Shown in pieces: positions 1 to 7,821 of a DNA stretch of 64,000 bases; position 1 is the stretch's first letter; every line of letters starts with the position of its first letter. Source of the DNA: Bacteroidales bacterium (lineage in GTDB: Bacteria; Bacteroidota; Bacteroidia; Bacteroidales; Marinilabiliaceae); assembly GCA_017960905.1 (NCBI GenBank), contig JAGCYH010000042.1:46695-110694 (forward strand), read 5' to 3'. The notes under the pieces were generated by a model. It was not told where the DNA came from and did no database searches. It worked only from the letters and a program-made list of their open reading frames with translations. The position numbers and the translations under genes are program-made.

Positions 1-2
1 AA

Positions 3-2366
3 GTGTTTCGAGAGAACGCCGGTAAGCCATTCAATTATAAGGAGATGACCGAGGCTCTCGGCCTCAAGAGCAAAAGCGACCGCATGACTGTGCAGGATTT
101 GCTCTTCGAGATGGCGGGGCTTGGAATGATAGCCGAAGCGGCGGCAGGCAAATTCCGCCTGCCGGCTGAAGGCAGCGAAAAAGGCGGCTCGACAATCACG
201 GGCTACGTCGATATGACAGCCTCGGGCTCGGCGTTCATCATTCCTGTTGATAAAAAAGAGGGCGACAAAGATATCTTTGTCGCCAAGAAGAATATGAGCA
301 CGGCCCTCCACGGCGATAAGGTCGAGGTGCGCTTGTTCCTCAAGCGTGTTGGCGAGCGGCCAGCGGGCGAAGTCGTTAAAATCATCGAGCAGCCCGAACG
401 ACGTGTCGTAGGCGTGCTCGACATAAACAAGGACACTGGCGCGGCGTTTCTCATTGTAGATAAGAAGATTACGGGCGGTCGCGATTTGTACATACCGCGC
501 GAAAAACTCAATGGCGCCCGCGACGGACAGAAAGTCGTTGCCTTCCTCAGCGAATGGACTAATGCCAAAAACTTGCCCATGGCGCGTATCGATGAGGTGT
601 TGGGCGAACCGGGCGACAACCAGACCGAGATGCACGCCATTCTGGCGGAATTCGGTCTGCCGCGCGACTATCCGGAGCGCATTGCTAGCGAGGCTGAGAA
701 GATTCAGCCCGGAATAACTTCCGACGAGATAGCGAAACGCCTTGATATGCGCAAAGTTACCACTTTCACCATCGACCCGGCCGATGCCAAGGACTTCGAC
801 GATGCCATCTCGCTCCGCCGTCTGCCGTCGGGCAACTGGGAAGTGGGCGTCCACATTGCCGATGTTACGCACTACGTAACGCCAGAATCGATAATAGAAA
901 AAGAGGCTTTCGCGCGCGCCACATCGGTGTATTTGGTCGACAGGGTAGTGCCCATGCTGCCTGAGCATTTGTGTAATTACATCTGCTCGCTCCGACCCAA
1001 TGAAGAGAAACTTACCTATTCGGCTGTGTTTGAGATGAATGACAATGCCGAAGTGATAAAAAGCGTTATAAGCAAGTCGGTTATAAAATCCGACCGCCGC
1101 TTCACTTACGAAGAGGCGCAAGCCATGATTGAAGGCGCCGACGGCGACTTCAAAGACGAGATACTCACACTCAACCGTCTTGCGCAAATATTGCGCAAGC
1201 GGCGTTTCGCAAAGGGCGCCATCAACTTCGAACGCTCCGAGGTGCGTTTCCACATCGATGAGAACGGTAAGCCGCTGAGCGTCTATTTCAAAGAGGCGAA
1301 AGAGGCAAATATGCTCGTCGAAGAGTTTATGTTGCTGGCTAACAGGACTGTAGCCGAGTTCATCGGCAAAGATGGTCTCAATACCTCGACGCGCAAACGC
1401 ACGCCGAAGACATTCGTTTATCGTGTTCACGATAAACCCAATGAACTCAAATACAACAATTTCGCACAGTTTGTTCGTCGTTTCGGCTTGGAGGCCGCGC
1501 CGAAAAAAGGCGAGGAGATCAACACAGCCGTCAACCGCGTACTGAGCGAGGTCAAAGGGCGCGGCGAGCAGAACCTCGTGGAGCTTCTGGCTCTGCGCAC
1601 CATGGCAAAAGCCGTCTATACCACTCACAACATAGGCCACTACGGCCTCGCGTTCGACTATTACACGCATTTCACCTCGCCCATCCGCCGCTATCCCGAC
1701 ATGATGGTGCACCGTCTGCTTTTCAGCTATCAGAATGGCGGCCGCTCGGTTACCGAGAAGAAGTACGAAGAGATGTGCAAGCATTGCAGCGAGCAGGAGG
1801 TGATGGCAGCCGACGCCGAACGGGCGTCGATAAAATACAAGCAGGTCGAGTTCCTCATGGACCGCGTAGGCGACGAGTTCGACGCTACCATTTCGGGTGT
1901 CAACGAATGGGGCATGTATTGCGAGATTAACGAGAACAAGTGCGAAGGTGTCATTCAGCTGCGCGACTTGGAAGGTGATGTTTTTACCTTCGACGAGAAA
2001 AACTACTGCCTTGTGGGCACCAATACTGGCAAGCGCTACCAGATGGGCGATCAGATACGCATTCGCATAGCGAATGCTGACCTTGCACGCAAGCAGCTCG
2101 AGTTCATGCCGGCCGGTTCGCAGATGAAATCGATAGAATACCAAAACGCACGCGAAAAAGCGAAGCAGGAGAAGAAAGAAGACGGACCGTGGGTATTCGT
2201 GTCGGCCAAGGAGAAACGGAAACGCATACGCGCCGTGCGCGACGGATTGACCGATGAGGAGATTGAGCAAGAGGAGAAGTTGAAGGCCGAAAGAAAGGCC
2301 AAGAAAAAGAAACAGAAGGAAAACAAGAAGAAAAAGAAACAAGAAATGAAAAGTAAGAAGAAATGA
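3..2366 (+). CDS. rnr: Ribonuclease R, 5' end outside window
   Basis: Processive 3'-5' exoribonuclease of the RNase II/RNB family, acting in the cytoplasm on structured RNA. The frame is open from the first bases, so the real start lies left of the window and only about the first few dozen residues are missing. Visible order: helix-turn-helix-like N-terminus, cold-shock/OB region (about 65-200 of this fragment), RNB catalytic domain from about 245 with the acidic motif DPADAKDFDD (258-267) that binds the metals, S1 domain about 625-710, then a tail made almost wholly of Lys and Glu. The Lys-rich tail is long but typical of RNase R. A strong terminator follows the stop. The gene carries a 24-bp perfect palindrome (261-284) and further inverted repeats. 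Confidence 0.95.
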   Translation: MFRENAGKPFNYKEMTEALGLKSKSDRMTVQDLLFEMAGLGMIAEAAAGKFRLPAEGSEKGGSTITGYVDMTASGSAFIIPVDKKEGDKDIFVAKKNMSTALHGDKVEVRLFLKRVGERPAGEVVKIIEQPERRVVGVLDINKDTGAAFLIVDKKITGGRDLYIPREKLNGARDGQKVVAFLSEWTNAKNLPMARIDEVLGEPGDNQTEMHAILAEFGLPRDYPERIASEAEKIQPGITSDEIAKRLDMRKVTTFTIDPADAKDFDDAISLRRLPSGNWEVGVHIADVTHYVTPESIIEKEAFARATSVYLVDRVVPMLPEHLCNYICSLRPNEEKLTYSAVFEMNDNAEVIKSVISKSVIKSDRRFTYEEAQAMIEGADGDFKDEILTLNRLAQILRKRRFAKGAINFERSEVRFHIDENGKPLSVYFKEAKEANMLVEEFMLLANRTVAEFIGKDGLNTSTRKRTPKTFVYRVHDKPNELKYNNFAQFVRRFGLEAAPKKGEEINTAVNRVLSEVKGRGEQNLVELLALRTMAKAVYTTHNIGHYGLAFDYYTHFTSPIRRYPDMMVHRLLFSYQNGGRSVTEKKYEEMCKHCSEQEVMAADAERASIKYKQVEFLMDRVGDEFDATISGVNEWGMYCEINENKCEGVIQLRDLEGDVFTFDEKNYCLVGTNTGKRYQMGDQIRIRIANADLARKQLEFMPAGSQMKSIEYQNAREKAKQEKKEDGPWVFVSAKEKRKRIRAVRDGLTDEEIEQEEKLKAERKAKKKKQKENKKKKKQEMKSKKK
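261..284. repeat. 24-bp perfect palindrome inside rnr
   Basis: GGCGACAAAGAT followed directly by its reverse complement, no loop. It lies in frame in the cold-shock region. One of many intragenic inverted repeats in this window. Confidence 0.9.
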
Positions 2367-2380
2367 GCATAAAAAGTTGA

Positions 2381-2418
2381 AACACAGGGTTGTAAGCTTT
2401 ACAACCCTGTGTTTTTAT
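2381..2418 (+). terminator. Terminator after rnr
   Basis: Perfect 15-bp inverted repeat (2381-2395 with 2399-2413), three-base loop, then a T-rich run. It starts 14 nt past the rnr stop. Confidence 0.9.
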
Positions 2419-2451
2419 TTTGTCGGCGCTAAAAAAATAAAAGCAAAATTA

Positions 2452-2480
2452 TTGTACAACGAAAAATACACCTATCTTTG
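2452..2480 (+). promoter_or_regulatory. Bacteroidetes promoter for tRNA-Gly/tRNA-Leu
   Basis: TTG at 2452-2454, 18 nt, then TATCTTTG at 2473-2480, matching the Bacteroidetes -33/-7 consensus (TTTG and TAnnTTTG). It lies 32 nt before the mature tRNA-Gly. Confidence 0.8.
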
Positions 2481-2512
2481 CACCGCATAAGCGGACAAAG
2501 GTCCGGCATAAT

Positions 2513-2585
2513 GCGGAAATAGCTCAGTTGGTAGAGCACAACCTTGCCAAGGTTGGGGTCGCGAGTTCGAGTCTCGTTTTCCGCT
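2513..2585 (+). tRNA. tRNA-Gly (GCC anticodon)
   Basis: A complete cloverleaf: acceptor GCGGAAA pairs with TTTCCGC, the anticodon stem CAACC/GGTTG encloses the loop TTGCCAA with anticodon GCC, and the T-loop is TTCGAGT. CCA is not encoded. It is the first gene of a two-tRNA transcript. Confidence 0.97.
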
Positions 2586-2593
2586 CTTATGTT

Positions 2594-2678
2594 GCTCGAG
2601 TGGTGGAATCGGTAGACACGCGGGACTTAAAATCCCGTGGCCTCAACAGCCGTGCGGGTTCAAGTCCCGCCTCGAGTA
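2594..2678 (+). tRNA. tRNA-Leu (TAA anticodon)
   Basis: Class II tRNA of 85 nt with a long variable arm; the anticodon loop is CTTAAAA with anticodon TAA. The acceptor has a G1-U72 pair, as in other leucine tRNAs. It lies 8 nt after tRNA-Gly and is probably cotranscribed. Confidence 0.97.
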
Positions 2679-2680
2679 CT

Positions 2681-2727
2681 CAGCAAGCCCTTGCAAATCA
2701 ATGATTTGCAAGGGCTTGCTGTTTTTT
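2681..2727 (+). terminator. Terminator after the tRNA pair
   Basis: A 20-bp perfect inverted repeat (2681-2700 with 2702-2721) followed by TTTTTT. It also separates the tRNAs from the convergent ATPase gene. Confidence 0.92.
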
Positions 2728-2736
2728 ATAAGGCAT

Positions 2737-4062
2737 TTATAAATCAGTCAGCAAGAATCCCATATAAAAAGGTAAGGTAAGCAAAGCCCCCTCTCGCCCG
2801 ACATTGTAGTCGCCCAGTTTTAAAGCGTGGAAAATATGATAAGTATCGGGGTGTTTCAGAAGTGTCGACATCGATTTTGCATTGCCAGTACGAGCTTTGC
2901 ACTCCAGAGGTACGCATTCTCCTTTATATCTCAATATGAAATCAATCTCAATTCCGCCAGTCTTGTGATAATAGTAGAGCTTCCGCCCCATTTTCCCTAG
3001 AATATCGGCCATGACGTTTTCAAAAATCGCACCTTTGTAGCTGTACAACCGTCCTTGCAGAATGTCAGCTTGCGTCCCTTCGTCCAACATGCTGACAAAT
3101 AATCCGGTATCGGCCATGTACACTTTAAACGAGTCGGATAGAGCATTCCCAATCAAAGGTAATTCGGGCGTTGTAAGGTTGTAGCATCGGCGTATGACAC
3201 CTGCATCTTCTATCCATTGTAAACAGCTGATGTATTCTTTGCTTCGCCCGCCTTTCCTGACTACTGAATAAGAGAACTTCTTATTGTCGCGGCTTAGCTG
3301 TCGTGGTACCGACTCGAAACATTCGCGTATCCGGTTTTTATCTTCGCGGCTGGCGTATTTAACCATATCGACCTTATATTCTTCGATGATATTACGTTGT
3401 ACTGCAATTACTTGATTAATATCATGCGTATTCATAAAAGTTTTCACCGCGTTAGGCATCCCTCCTACAATTACGTATTGCAACAACAATTGGCGCATAC
3501 GGTCATGTATTACTTTGGGTACGGGTGTTTCATTGGCAAGTGACTTTCGCAAAAGTTCGACTACCGAATCGGGTAGACCATTTGCCCAAAGCCATTCTTC
3601 GAAATCCATAGGATACATATCTACTATTGTTTCGAATCCTACGGGAATAGAAATATCGGAATTGGTTGATTTATAGCCGTTTACATCAAGTAAAGATCCT
3701 ATGCACAAAACATCGTACCGTCCGTCGAGTTTGAAGAATTTAAGCGATGCGCGAGCTTGCGGGCAATCTTGTATCTCATCGAAAATGATACAGGTGTTGC
3801 CTTTTTCAAAACGTGCCGAAGGAACAGCTGCTGAAATAGCAACAGTAAGATAATCGACTTGCAGAGAACCGTCAAAAAGCGATGCCAACTCTTTCTGTTC
3901 ATGAAAGTCGATGTAAATCACATTCTTGTAGTTTTCACGCGCAAATGCCAAAACAGAACTTGTCTTACCGCATTGCCGACAGCCTTTTATTACTAACGGG
4001 TTCCGGTCGGCACTCGCTTTCCATTGTTTCAGCAACGTATCTATTTTTCGCTTGAATATCAT
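2737..4062 (-). CDS. AAA ATPase with DUF4143 domain
   Basis: A 441-residue P-loop ATPase of the AAA_14/DUF4143 family, very common and multicopy in Bacteroidetes; biological role unknown. Walker A is GCRQCGKT (27-34) and Walker B is IIFDEIQD (DE at 96-97). The C-terminal DUF4143 half carries a PD-(D/E)xK-like patch ending in LECKA, so a nuclease-like fold is plausible. It is transcribed divergently from the small nuclease-domain gene at 4288, across a 33-bp tandem repeat array. Unlike its neighbours it contains none of the intragenic inverted repeats, and it looks slightly more A/T-rich, which would fit later arrival. Start ATG is preceded by a TATATTTG box. Confidence 0.9.
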   Translation of the reverse strand: MIFKRKIDTLLKQWKASADRNPLVIKGCRQCGKTSSVLAFARENYKNVIYIDFHEQKELASLFDGSLQVDYLTVAISAAVPSARFEKGNTCIIFDEIQDCPQARASLKFFKLDGRYDVLCIGSLLDVNGYKSTNSDISIPVGFETIVDMYPMDFEEWLWANGLPDSVVELLRKSLANETPVPKVIHDRMRQLLLQYVIVGGMPNAVKTFMNTHDINQVIAVQRNIIEEYKVDMVKYASREDKNRIRECFESVPRQLSRDNKKFSYSVVRKGGRSKEYISCLQWIEDAGVIRRCYNLTTPELPLIGNALSDSFKVYMADTGLFVSMLDEGTQADILQGRLYSYKGAIFENVMADILGKMGRKLYYYHKTGGIEIDFILRYKGECVPLECKARTGNAKSMSTLLKHPDTYHIFHALKLGDYNVGREGALLTLPFYMGFLLTDL

Positions 4063-4083
4063 ATCTCATATAGTTTTAGACTG

Positions 4084-4091
4084 CAAATATA
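4084..4091 (-). promoter_or_regulatory. -7 box for the DUF4143 ATPase gene
   Basis: TATATTTG on the minus strand, 22 nt before the ATG at 4062. A TTG lies 22 nt further upstream, inside the first 33-bp repeat, so the repeats overlap the promoter. Confidence 0.6.
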
Positions 4092-4240
4092 CACTTTTTG
4101 ACGCGACTTTTTGCAAAAAGTATACACTTTTTGACGCGACTTTTGATAAAAAGTATACACTTTTTGGCGCGACTTTTAAAATACTCTACACTTTTTGGCG
4201 CGAGTTTTTGCAAAAAGTATACACTTTTTGACGCGAGTTT
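4090..4240. repeat. Five tandem ~33-bp repeats between divergent genes
   Basis: Units beginning TACACTTTTTGACGCGA (or GGCGCGA) start at 4090, 4123, 4156, 4187 and 4220, a period of 33, 33, 31 and 33 bp. Between units the sequence AAAAAGT-ATAC-ACTTTTT forms a 7-bp inverted repeat. The array occupies the whole region between two divergent promoters, so an operator or iteron-like binding array is possible. No protein is known from the sequence. Confidence 0.88.
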
Positions 4241-4256
4241 ATGAGGAAAAAACCGC

Positions 4257-4264
4257 TATATTTG
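4257..4264 (+). promoter_or_regulatory. -7 box for the 4288 gene
   Basis: TATATTTG, 23 nt before the ATG at 4288. The nearest upstream TTTG sits in the last 33-bp repeat but at a long spacing (26 nt). Confidence 0.5.
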
Positions 4265-4287
4265 CAATTCATATTGTAATCTGAAAA

Positions 4288-4740
4288 ATGCAACAACTCA
4301 ATCTGCCGCAAGCCGATTTGCGCATCGCTACCGAAGGCTCTCTGACAAAAGTTTACGACCCATACCGTCGAAAATTCGTCAAGCTGACGCCCGAAGAGTA
4401 TGTACGCCAGACTTTTCTGGCGTACCTGACCAATTGCCTGCATTATCCGGCTGGACGCACTGCGGTAGAGCATTTAGTGGTGATAAACAATCTGAAGCAA
4501 AGAGCCGATATTGTAGTGTACGACAAGCAGATGCGGCCGTATCTCATTGTTGAGTGCAAGGCACCTTCGGTGCCTGTCACTCAAAGCGTATTTGAGCAGG
4601 CTCTGCGCTACAACACGCGCTTAAATGTTAAGTATCTGATAGTTACCAACGGTTTGCAGCATTTCTGCGCCGATGTTTCCGACCCGCAGAACGTTGTGTT
4701 CCAAAAAAATATACCGCCGTACGACGGCGGTATATTATAG
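4288..4740 (+). CDS. Type I restriction R-subunit N-terminal-like nuclease domain protein
   Basis: A 150-residue protein matching the HSDR_N_2 (PF13588) type domain seen stand-alone in Bacteroidetes. The PD-(D/E)xK core is visible as RADIVVYD followed by LIVECKAP, with Asp and Glu-x-Lys in the expected order. No helicase or specificity domain is attached, so it is not a full restriction enzyme; its role is unknown. It is divergent from the DUF4143 ATPase across the tandem repeats. Two perfect inverted repeats lie inside the frame: a 10-bp one at 4402-4425 and a 13-bp one that forms the last codons, which may double as terminator. Confidence 0.82.
   Translation: MQQLNLPQADLRIATEGSLTKVYDPYRRKFVKLTPEEYVRQTFLAYLTNCLHYPAGRTAVEHLVVINNLKQRADIVVYDKQMRPYLIVECKAPSVPVTQSVFEQALRYNTRLNVKYLIVTNGLQHFCADVSDPQNVVFQKNIPPYDGGIL
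4708..4736. repeat. 13-bp inverted repeat forming the end of a coding region
   Basis: Arms 4708-4720 and 4724-4736, loop ACG. The stop codon of the upstream gene follows immediately. The lack of a T run makes intrinsic termination uncertain. Confidence 0.85.
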
Positions 4741-4774
4741 TATCACGGCATGTTATATTCTGTTTTTCAGAATA

Positions 4775-5605
4775 TTATTCTAATCCTCTGATTTTCAGCT
4801 GTTCGGCCATTTGCTGCTGGACTTTCTGAGCCTCTTGGCGTGCCACGGCGGCAAACTGTTCGGTTTTGTCGGCGTAGATGATGGCGCGGCTCGAGTTGAC
4901 TATGAGTCCGCACTGGCTGTTCATGCCGTAGCGGCAGACCTCTTCGAGCGAACCGCCCTGTGCGCCTATGCCCGGCACTAGCAGAAAATGATTCGGCGCT
5001 ATGCGCCGAATATCCTCGAACATCTGGCCCTGTGTGGCGCCAACAACGTACATCATATTCTCGTCGTTGCCCCATTGCTGGCTTGTGCGAAGCACCTTCT
5101 CAAAAAGGCGTTCGCCTTTTTCGTCGGCGGTAAGTTGGAAGTCGTGCGAGCCTTTGTTCGATGTGAGCGCGAGCAGAATCACCCATTTGCCCTCGTACGT
5201 AAGGAACGGACTTACAGAGTCTTCGCCCATGTAGGGTGCCACGGTTACCGAGTCGATGTTCATCTCTTCGAAGAAAGTGCGTGCATACATGGCCGACGTG
5301 TTGCCTATGTCGCCGCGCTTTGCGTCGGCGATGATGAAGTGCTGCGGATAGTTGTCGTTAAGGTATTTGATGGTTTTTTCGAACGAAATCCATCCGCGCA
5401 CGCCCATGCTTTCGTAGAAAGCAAGATTGGGCTTATATGCTATGCAATAGTCTGCTGTAGAGTCGATTATGGCTTTGTTGAAAGCAAAAATCGGGTCTTC
5501 TTCTGAGAGCAGATGCTGCGGTATTTTCTTTATGTCGGTATCGAGCCCCACGCAAAGAAAACTTTTCTTTGCCTTGATATTCTCAAAAAGCTGCTGTTTG
5601 TTCAT
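4775..5605 (-). CDS. pyrF: Orotidine 5'-phosphate decarboxylase
   Basis: Catalyses decarboxylation of OMP to UMP, the last step of de novo pyrimidine synthesis, in the cytoplasm. The 276-residue length fits the longer (type 2) PyrF family. The signature [15 protein letters not shown] holds the catalytic Lys (K96) in the D-x-K-R-x-D arrangement, with CVGLDTD near the N-terminus binding the nucleotide. It ends in the convergent space with the 4288 gene. The preceding exporter gene ends 30 nt upstream, so the two may share a transcript. Three intragenic inverted repeats are present (4991-5011, 5102-5121, 5552-5572). Confidence 0.96.
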   Translation of the reverse strand: MNKQQLFENIKAKKSFLCVGLDTDIKKIPQHLLSEEDPIFAFNKAIIDSTADYCIAYKPNLAFYESMGVRGWISFEKTIKYLNDNYPQHFIIADAKRGDIGNTSAMYARTFFEEMNIDSVTVAPYMGEDSVSPFLTYEGKWVILLALTSNKGSHDFQLTADEKGERLFEKVLRTSQQWGNDENMMYVVGATQGQMFEDIRRIAPNHFLLVPGIGAQGGSLEEVCRYGMNSQCGLIVNSSRAIIYADKTEQFAAVARQEAQKVQQQMAEQLKIRGLE

Positions 5606-5635
5606 TATCGATGTATTTTATTAATAATTAGCTAT

Positions 5636-6283
5636 TTATGAAAATATGTTTCTGAAAAATTCAACTATCAGCGTTACCAGCACGATGGCAATGATGCAAC
5701 TGCCTGCGATTTTGTTGAGGTAGTAGATGCGTTTTATGGTGAATTTTTTACGGAAAATGCCCACCAGCATTGTGAGCACGAACCACCACGATGCGGCGCC
5801 GACAAATACTCCCGACAGCATCGCACATTGCAGGTAAATCGTTGTCTCGCTGCCCACTACGCTGAACGCGCCGAGGAAAAGGAATATGGCCAGCGGGTTG
5901 GTTATGGTGAGCAGGAATGTTGAAATATAGTCGTGCCACATGCCGCTGCTGCGTTTGAGGCGCTGGCGGCGCATCTGCACTACCGGATTGGTGAAGTAGA
6001 TTTTCAGGCCGAGGCCAATGAGGATTATCGCGCCCAGAATGGTGAGAATCTTCTGCTGCTCCTGCACAAACTCCATGACCATCGAGACACTGAAGCCGGC
6101 TATAATGGCGTAGATGAAGTCGGAGCTTGCCGCGCCTAAGCCGCTGGCAAAGCCCGACCTGCGGCCGCGGCTGAGCGTTCTTTGTATACAAAGAACGCCT
6201 ATCGGTCCCAACGGTATCGATGCTAGGAAGCCTATCACGATTCCTTTAACCAGAAACAGTATCAACGATGACGCTAAATCCAC
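5636..6283 (-). CDS. LysE/RhtB-family amino acid exporter
   Basis: An inner-membrane protein of 215 residues with about six hydrophobic segments. The N-terminal LysE signature is visible: GFLASIPLGPIGVLCIQRTLSRGRRSGFASG, read as two pieces around residues 18-48. Family members export amino acids or derivatives; the substrate here cannot be told. It lies 30 nt upstream of pyrF on the same strand and has a TAACTTTG box upstream (6321-6328). The conserved ...GVLCIQRTL segment is encoded by a 24-bp perfect palindrome (6175-6198). Confidence 0.88.
   Translation of the reverse strand: MDLASSLILFLVKGIVIGFLASIPLGPIGVLCIQRTLSRGRRSGFASGLGAASSDFIYAIIAGFSVSMVMEFVQEQQKILTILGAIILIGLGLKIYFTNPVVQMRRQRLKRSSGMWHDYISTFLLTITNPLAIFLFLGAFSVVGSETTIYLQCAMLSGVFVGAASWWFVLTMLVGIFRKKFTIKRIYYLNKIAGSCIIAIVLVTLIVEFFRNIFS
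6175..6198. repeat. 24-bp perfect palindrome inside the LysE-family gene
   Basis: GCGTTCTTTGTA followed directly by its reverse complement with no loop, in frame within the conserved N-terminal signature of the exporter. Confidence 0.9.
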
Positions 6284-6320
6284 TATTTTTTATTCAAATT
6301 TTATTCAAAAAAAATGATGC

Positions 6321-6328
6321 CAAAGTTA
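6321..6328 (-). promoter_or_regulatory. -7 box for the LysE-family gene
   Basis: TAACTTTG on the minus strand, 37 nt before the start codon. A TTG lies 16 nt upstream, a little closer than usual. Confidence 0.5.
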
Positions 6329-6361
6329 GCAAAAAAAAGTGTGGCAAAATCGTTTCTTGTG

Positions 6362-6907
6362 TCATTTATGTATCAACTTCTTAATTAATCGGCGTGTGCG
6401 GCGGAAATTGCGGTTGTCGTACTCGTCGTTGAGGTAAACGATTCGCTCTTTTTTATCTGCTATGATGCTGCGCGTTACAATGCCTTTGGGCGTTGCAAAC
6501 TTGCGGTAAATCAGTTCGTTAGGGTCGTAAACAACGGGAAATGTCAGATTGTATTCGGCGACGAAGTCGCCGAATTTCGACATGTCGGCTTCGGTGTCGA
6601 TGCAGAAGCAGACGAAGTTGAACCGCGGATCGTTGCGGTATTTTTTCCACAGAGTTTTTTCAAAACGGTAAAGATATGATTTGCTGAATGGGCACCACGA
6701 CGTGGCGAATGCGAAGAGTGTTACTTGGTTTTCGAACATGTCGTTGTTGATTGTGTCGCCATCGGCAACGTAGATGACGTGTGGCAGATAGTCGCCTTCG
6801 GCGACTATGAAACGGCTGTCGGATTCGCGCTCGATTTTTGTCTGCGCCTTGGCTGTGAAGAGGCCGAGGCCGACGATGAGGGCAAAAATCAGCGGTTTCG
6901 GCATCAT
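6362..6907 (-). CDS. Thioredoxin-fold (TlpA/AhpC-like) exported protein
   Basis: A 181-residue protein with an N-terminal signal peptide (hydrophobic stretch ending in AKA) and a TlpA-like thioredoxin fold: VTLFAFATSWCPFSKSYLYRF holds the redox-site position. Only one cysteine of the usual CxxC pair remains (Cys-Pro-Phe-Ser), so it may be a monothiol protein rather than a disulfide reductase. The cis-Pro loop is probably the FPVVYDP segment. Its ATG overlaps the stop of the upstream regulator gene (ATGA), showing translational coupling. Inverted repeats at 6553-6575 and 6788-6808. Confidence 0.82.
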   Translation of the reverse strand: MMPKPLIFALIVGLGLFTAKAQTKIERESDSRFIVAEGDYLPHVIYVADGDTINNDMFENQVTLFAFATSWCPFSKSYLYRFEKTLWKKYRNDPRFNFVCFCIDTEADMSKFGDFVAEYNLTFPVVYDPNELIYRKFATPKGIVTRSIIADKKERIVYLNDEYDNRNFRRTRRLIKKLIHK

Positions 6908-7644
6908 ATCTGGTTGTTGTGCATTATTTGCCGAAGTGTGTTGCGGTACGAGCGGCTTATGGGCAGCTCGCGGTCGACACCTTCGATGGTCAGCGAGTTG
7001 TTGGAGTACTCCTTGATATGCAGTATGCCGGCTACGAACGAGCGATGTATGCGCACCAGATATTTGTCGGAAATGAGTCCGGTTATAGAGTTGATAGCGT
7101 AGTGCGCTCTAATCGACTGACTGTCAGTGACTATGTTCACGTAGTTGTCCATTGCCTCCACGTAGAGAATTTTCTTTGCGTCGATGCGCACCTGATGGCC
7201 ATTTATGTCTTTGACATAAATGGGTTTGTTGTCGGGATCTGGCTGATTGTCAGCCGTTTCTGCAATGTTGTGCTCGACAGTCTTGTGCTTGTTGAGTTCC
7301 GACTCGGCTTTGTTGATGGCTTTCAGGAAACGCGCGTAGGTGACGGGTTTGAGCAGGTAGTCGCATACGTTGTATTCGTACGACTGAAGTGCGTATTTCT
7401 CTTGCGATGAGTATATTATGATGGCGGTATTGTTGGAGTCGATAGATTGTATGAATTCGATGCCGTTCATTTCCGGCATTTCGATGTCGAGAAATATTAT
7501 ATCAATGTCCTCTTTCTCAGCAATGCTCAACGCGTCGATGGCGTTGTTGAAACACTTTTTGAGCGTAAGCGAAGGCGTACGCCCGATAAATGTTGTCATT
7601 ATTTTTGTTGAGAAAAGGTCGTCGTCAACAATAATACAATTCAT
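6904..7644 (-). CDS. LytTR-family response regulator
   Basis: A 246-residue two-component regulator. The receiver domain (1-120) has the acidic cluster VDDD (6-9), the phosphoacceptor D53 in FLDIEMP and the Lys of LLKP. The C-terminal LytTR DNA-binding domain spans about 140-240 (ILYVEAMDNYVNI, VRIHRSFVAG). No histidine kinase is adjacent; the coupled downstream gene is a thioredoxin-fold exported protein, so the stimulus is unknown. A TAATTTTG box lies 20 nt upstream (7664-7671). An 11-bp inverted repeat sits at 7199-7223. Confidence 0.93.
   Translation of the reverse strand: MNCIIVDDDLFSTKIMTTFIGRTPSLTLKKCFNNAIDALSIAEKEDIDIIFLDIEMPEMNGIEFIQSIDSNNTAIIIYSSQEKYALQSYEYNVCDYLLKPVTYARFLKAINKAESELNKHKTVEHNIAETADNQPDPDNKPIYVKDINGHQVRIDAKKILYVEAMDNYVNIVTDSQSIRAHYAINSITGLISDKYLVRIHRSFVAGILHIKEYSNNSLTIEGVDRELPISRSYRNTLRQIMHNNQI
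7199..7223. repeat. 11-bp inverted repeat inside the LytTR gene
   Basis: Arms 7199-7209 and 7213-7223, loop TTT, encoding the linker just before the LytTR domain. Confidence 0.88.
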
Positions 7645-7663
7645 AGCAAAAAAACACTTTTGG

Positions 7664-7671
7664 CAAAATTA
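7664..7671 (-). promoter_or_regulatory. -7 box for the LytTR regulator gene
   Basis: TAATTTTG on the minus strand, 20 nt from the ATG. No convincing -33 TTG at the usual spacing. Confidence 0.5.
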
Positions 7672-7756
7672 AGATTTTTTTATTTCTTAAAAAAATAAAA
7701 AACCAAGTTTTTTTGTCGCACGGCTAAAAATATGTTACGCGTTACTCGTTATTTCT

Positions 7757-7782
7757 TAGAGATGCACGGCCGTGCATCTCTA
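7757..7782. repeat. REP-like palindrome, GTAGAGATG type
   Basis: A 26-bp perfect palindrome beginning TAGAGATGCACGG between two minus-strand genes. Read on the minus strand it starts GTAGAGATG, matching the GTAGAGACG head of the elements at 12851, 14716 and 53753. It is followed by simple repeats of CTCTCTAC/CTTTACT up to 7829. Confidence 0.85.
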
Positions 7783-7821
7783 CTCTCTACACTTTACTCT
7801 TTACTCTCTACTCTCTACACG

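Noticed and set aside
4095..4240. TGACGCGA shared by the 33-bp tandem repeats and the CRISPR repeat
   Set aside because: Only eight bases match, the rest differs, and the periods differ; it is best seen as coincidence.
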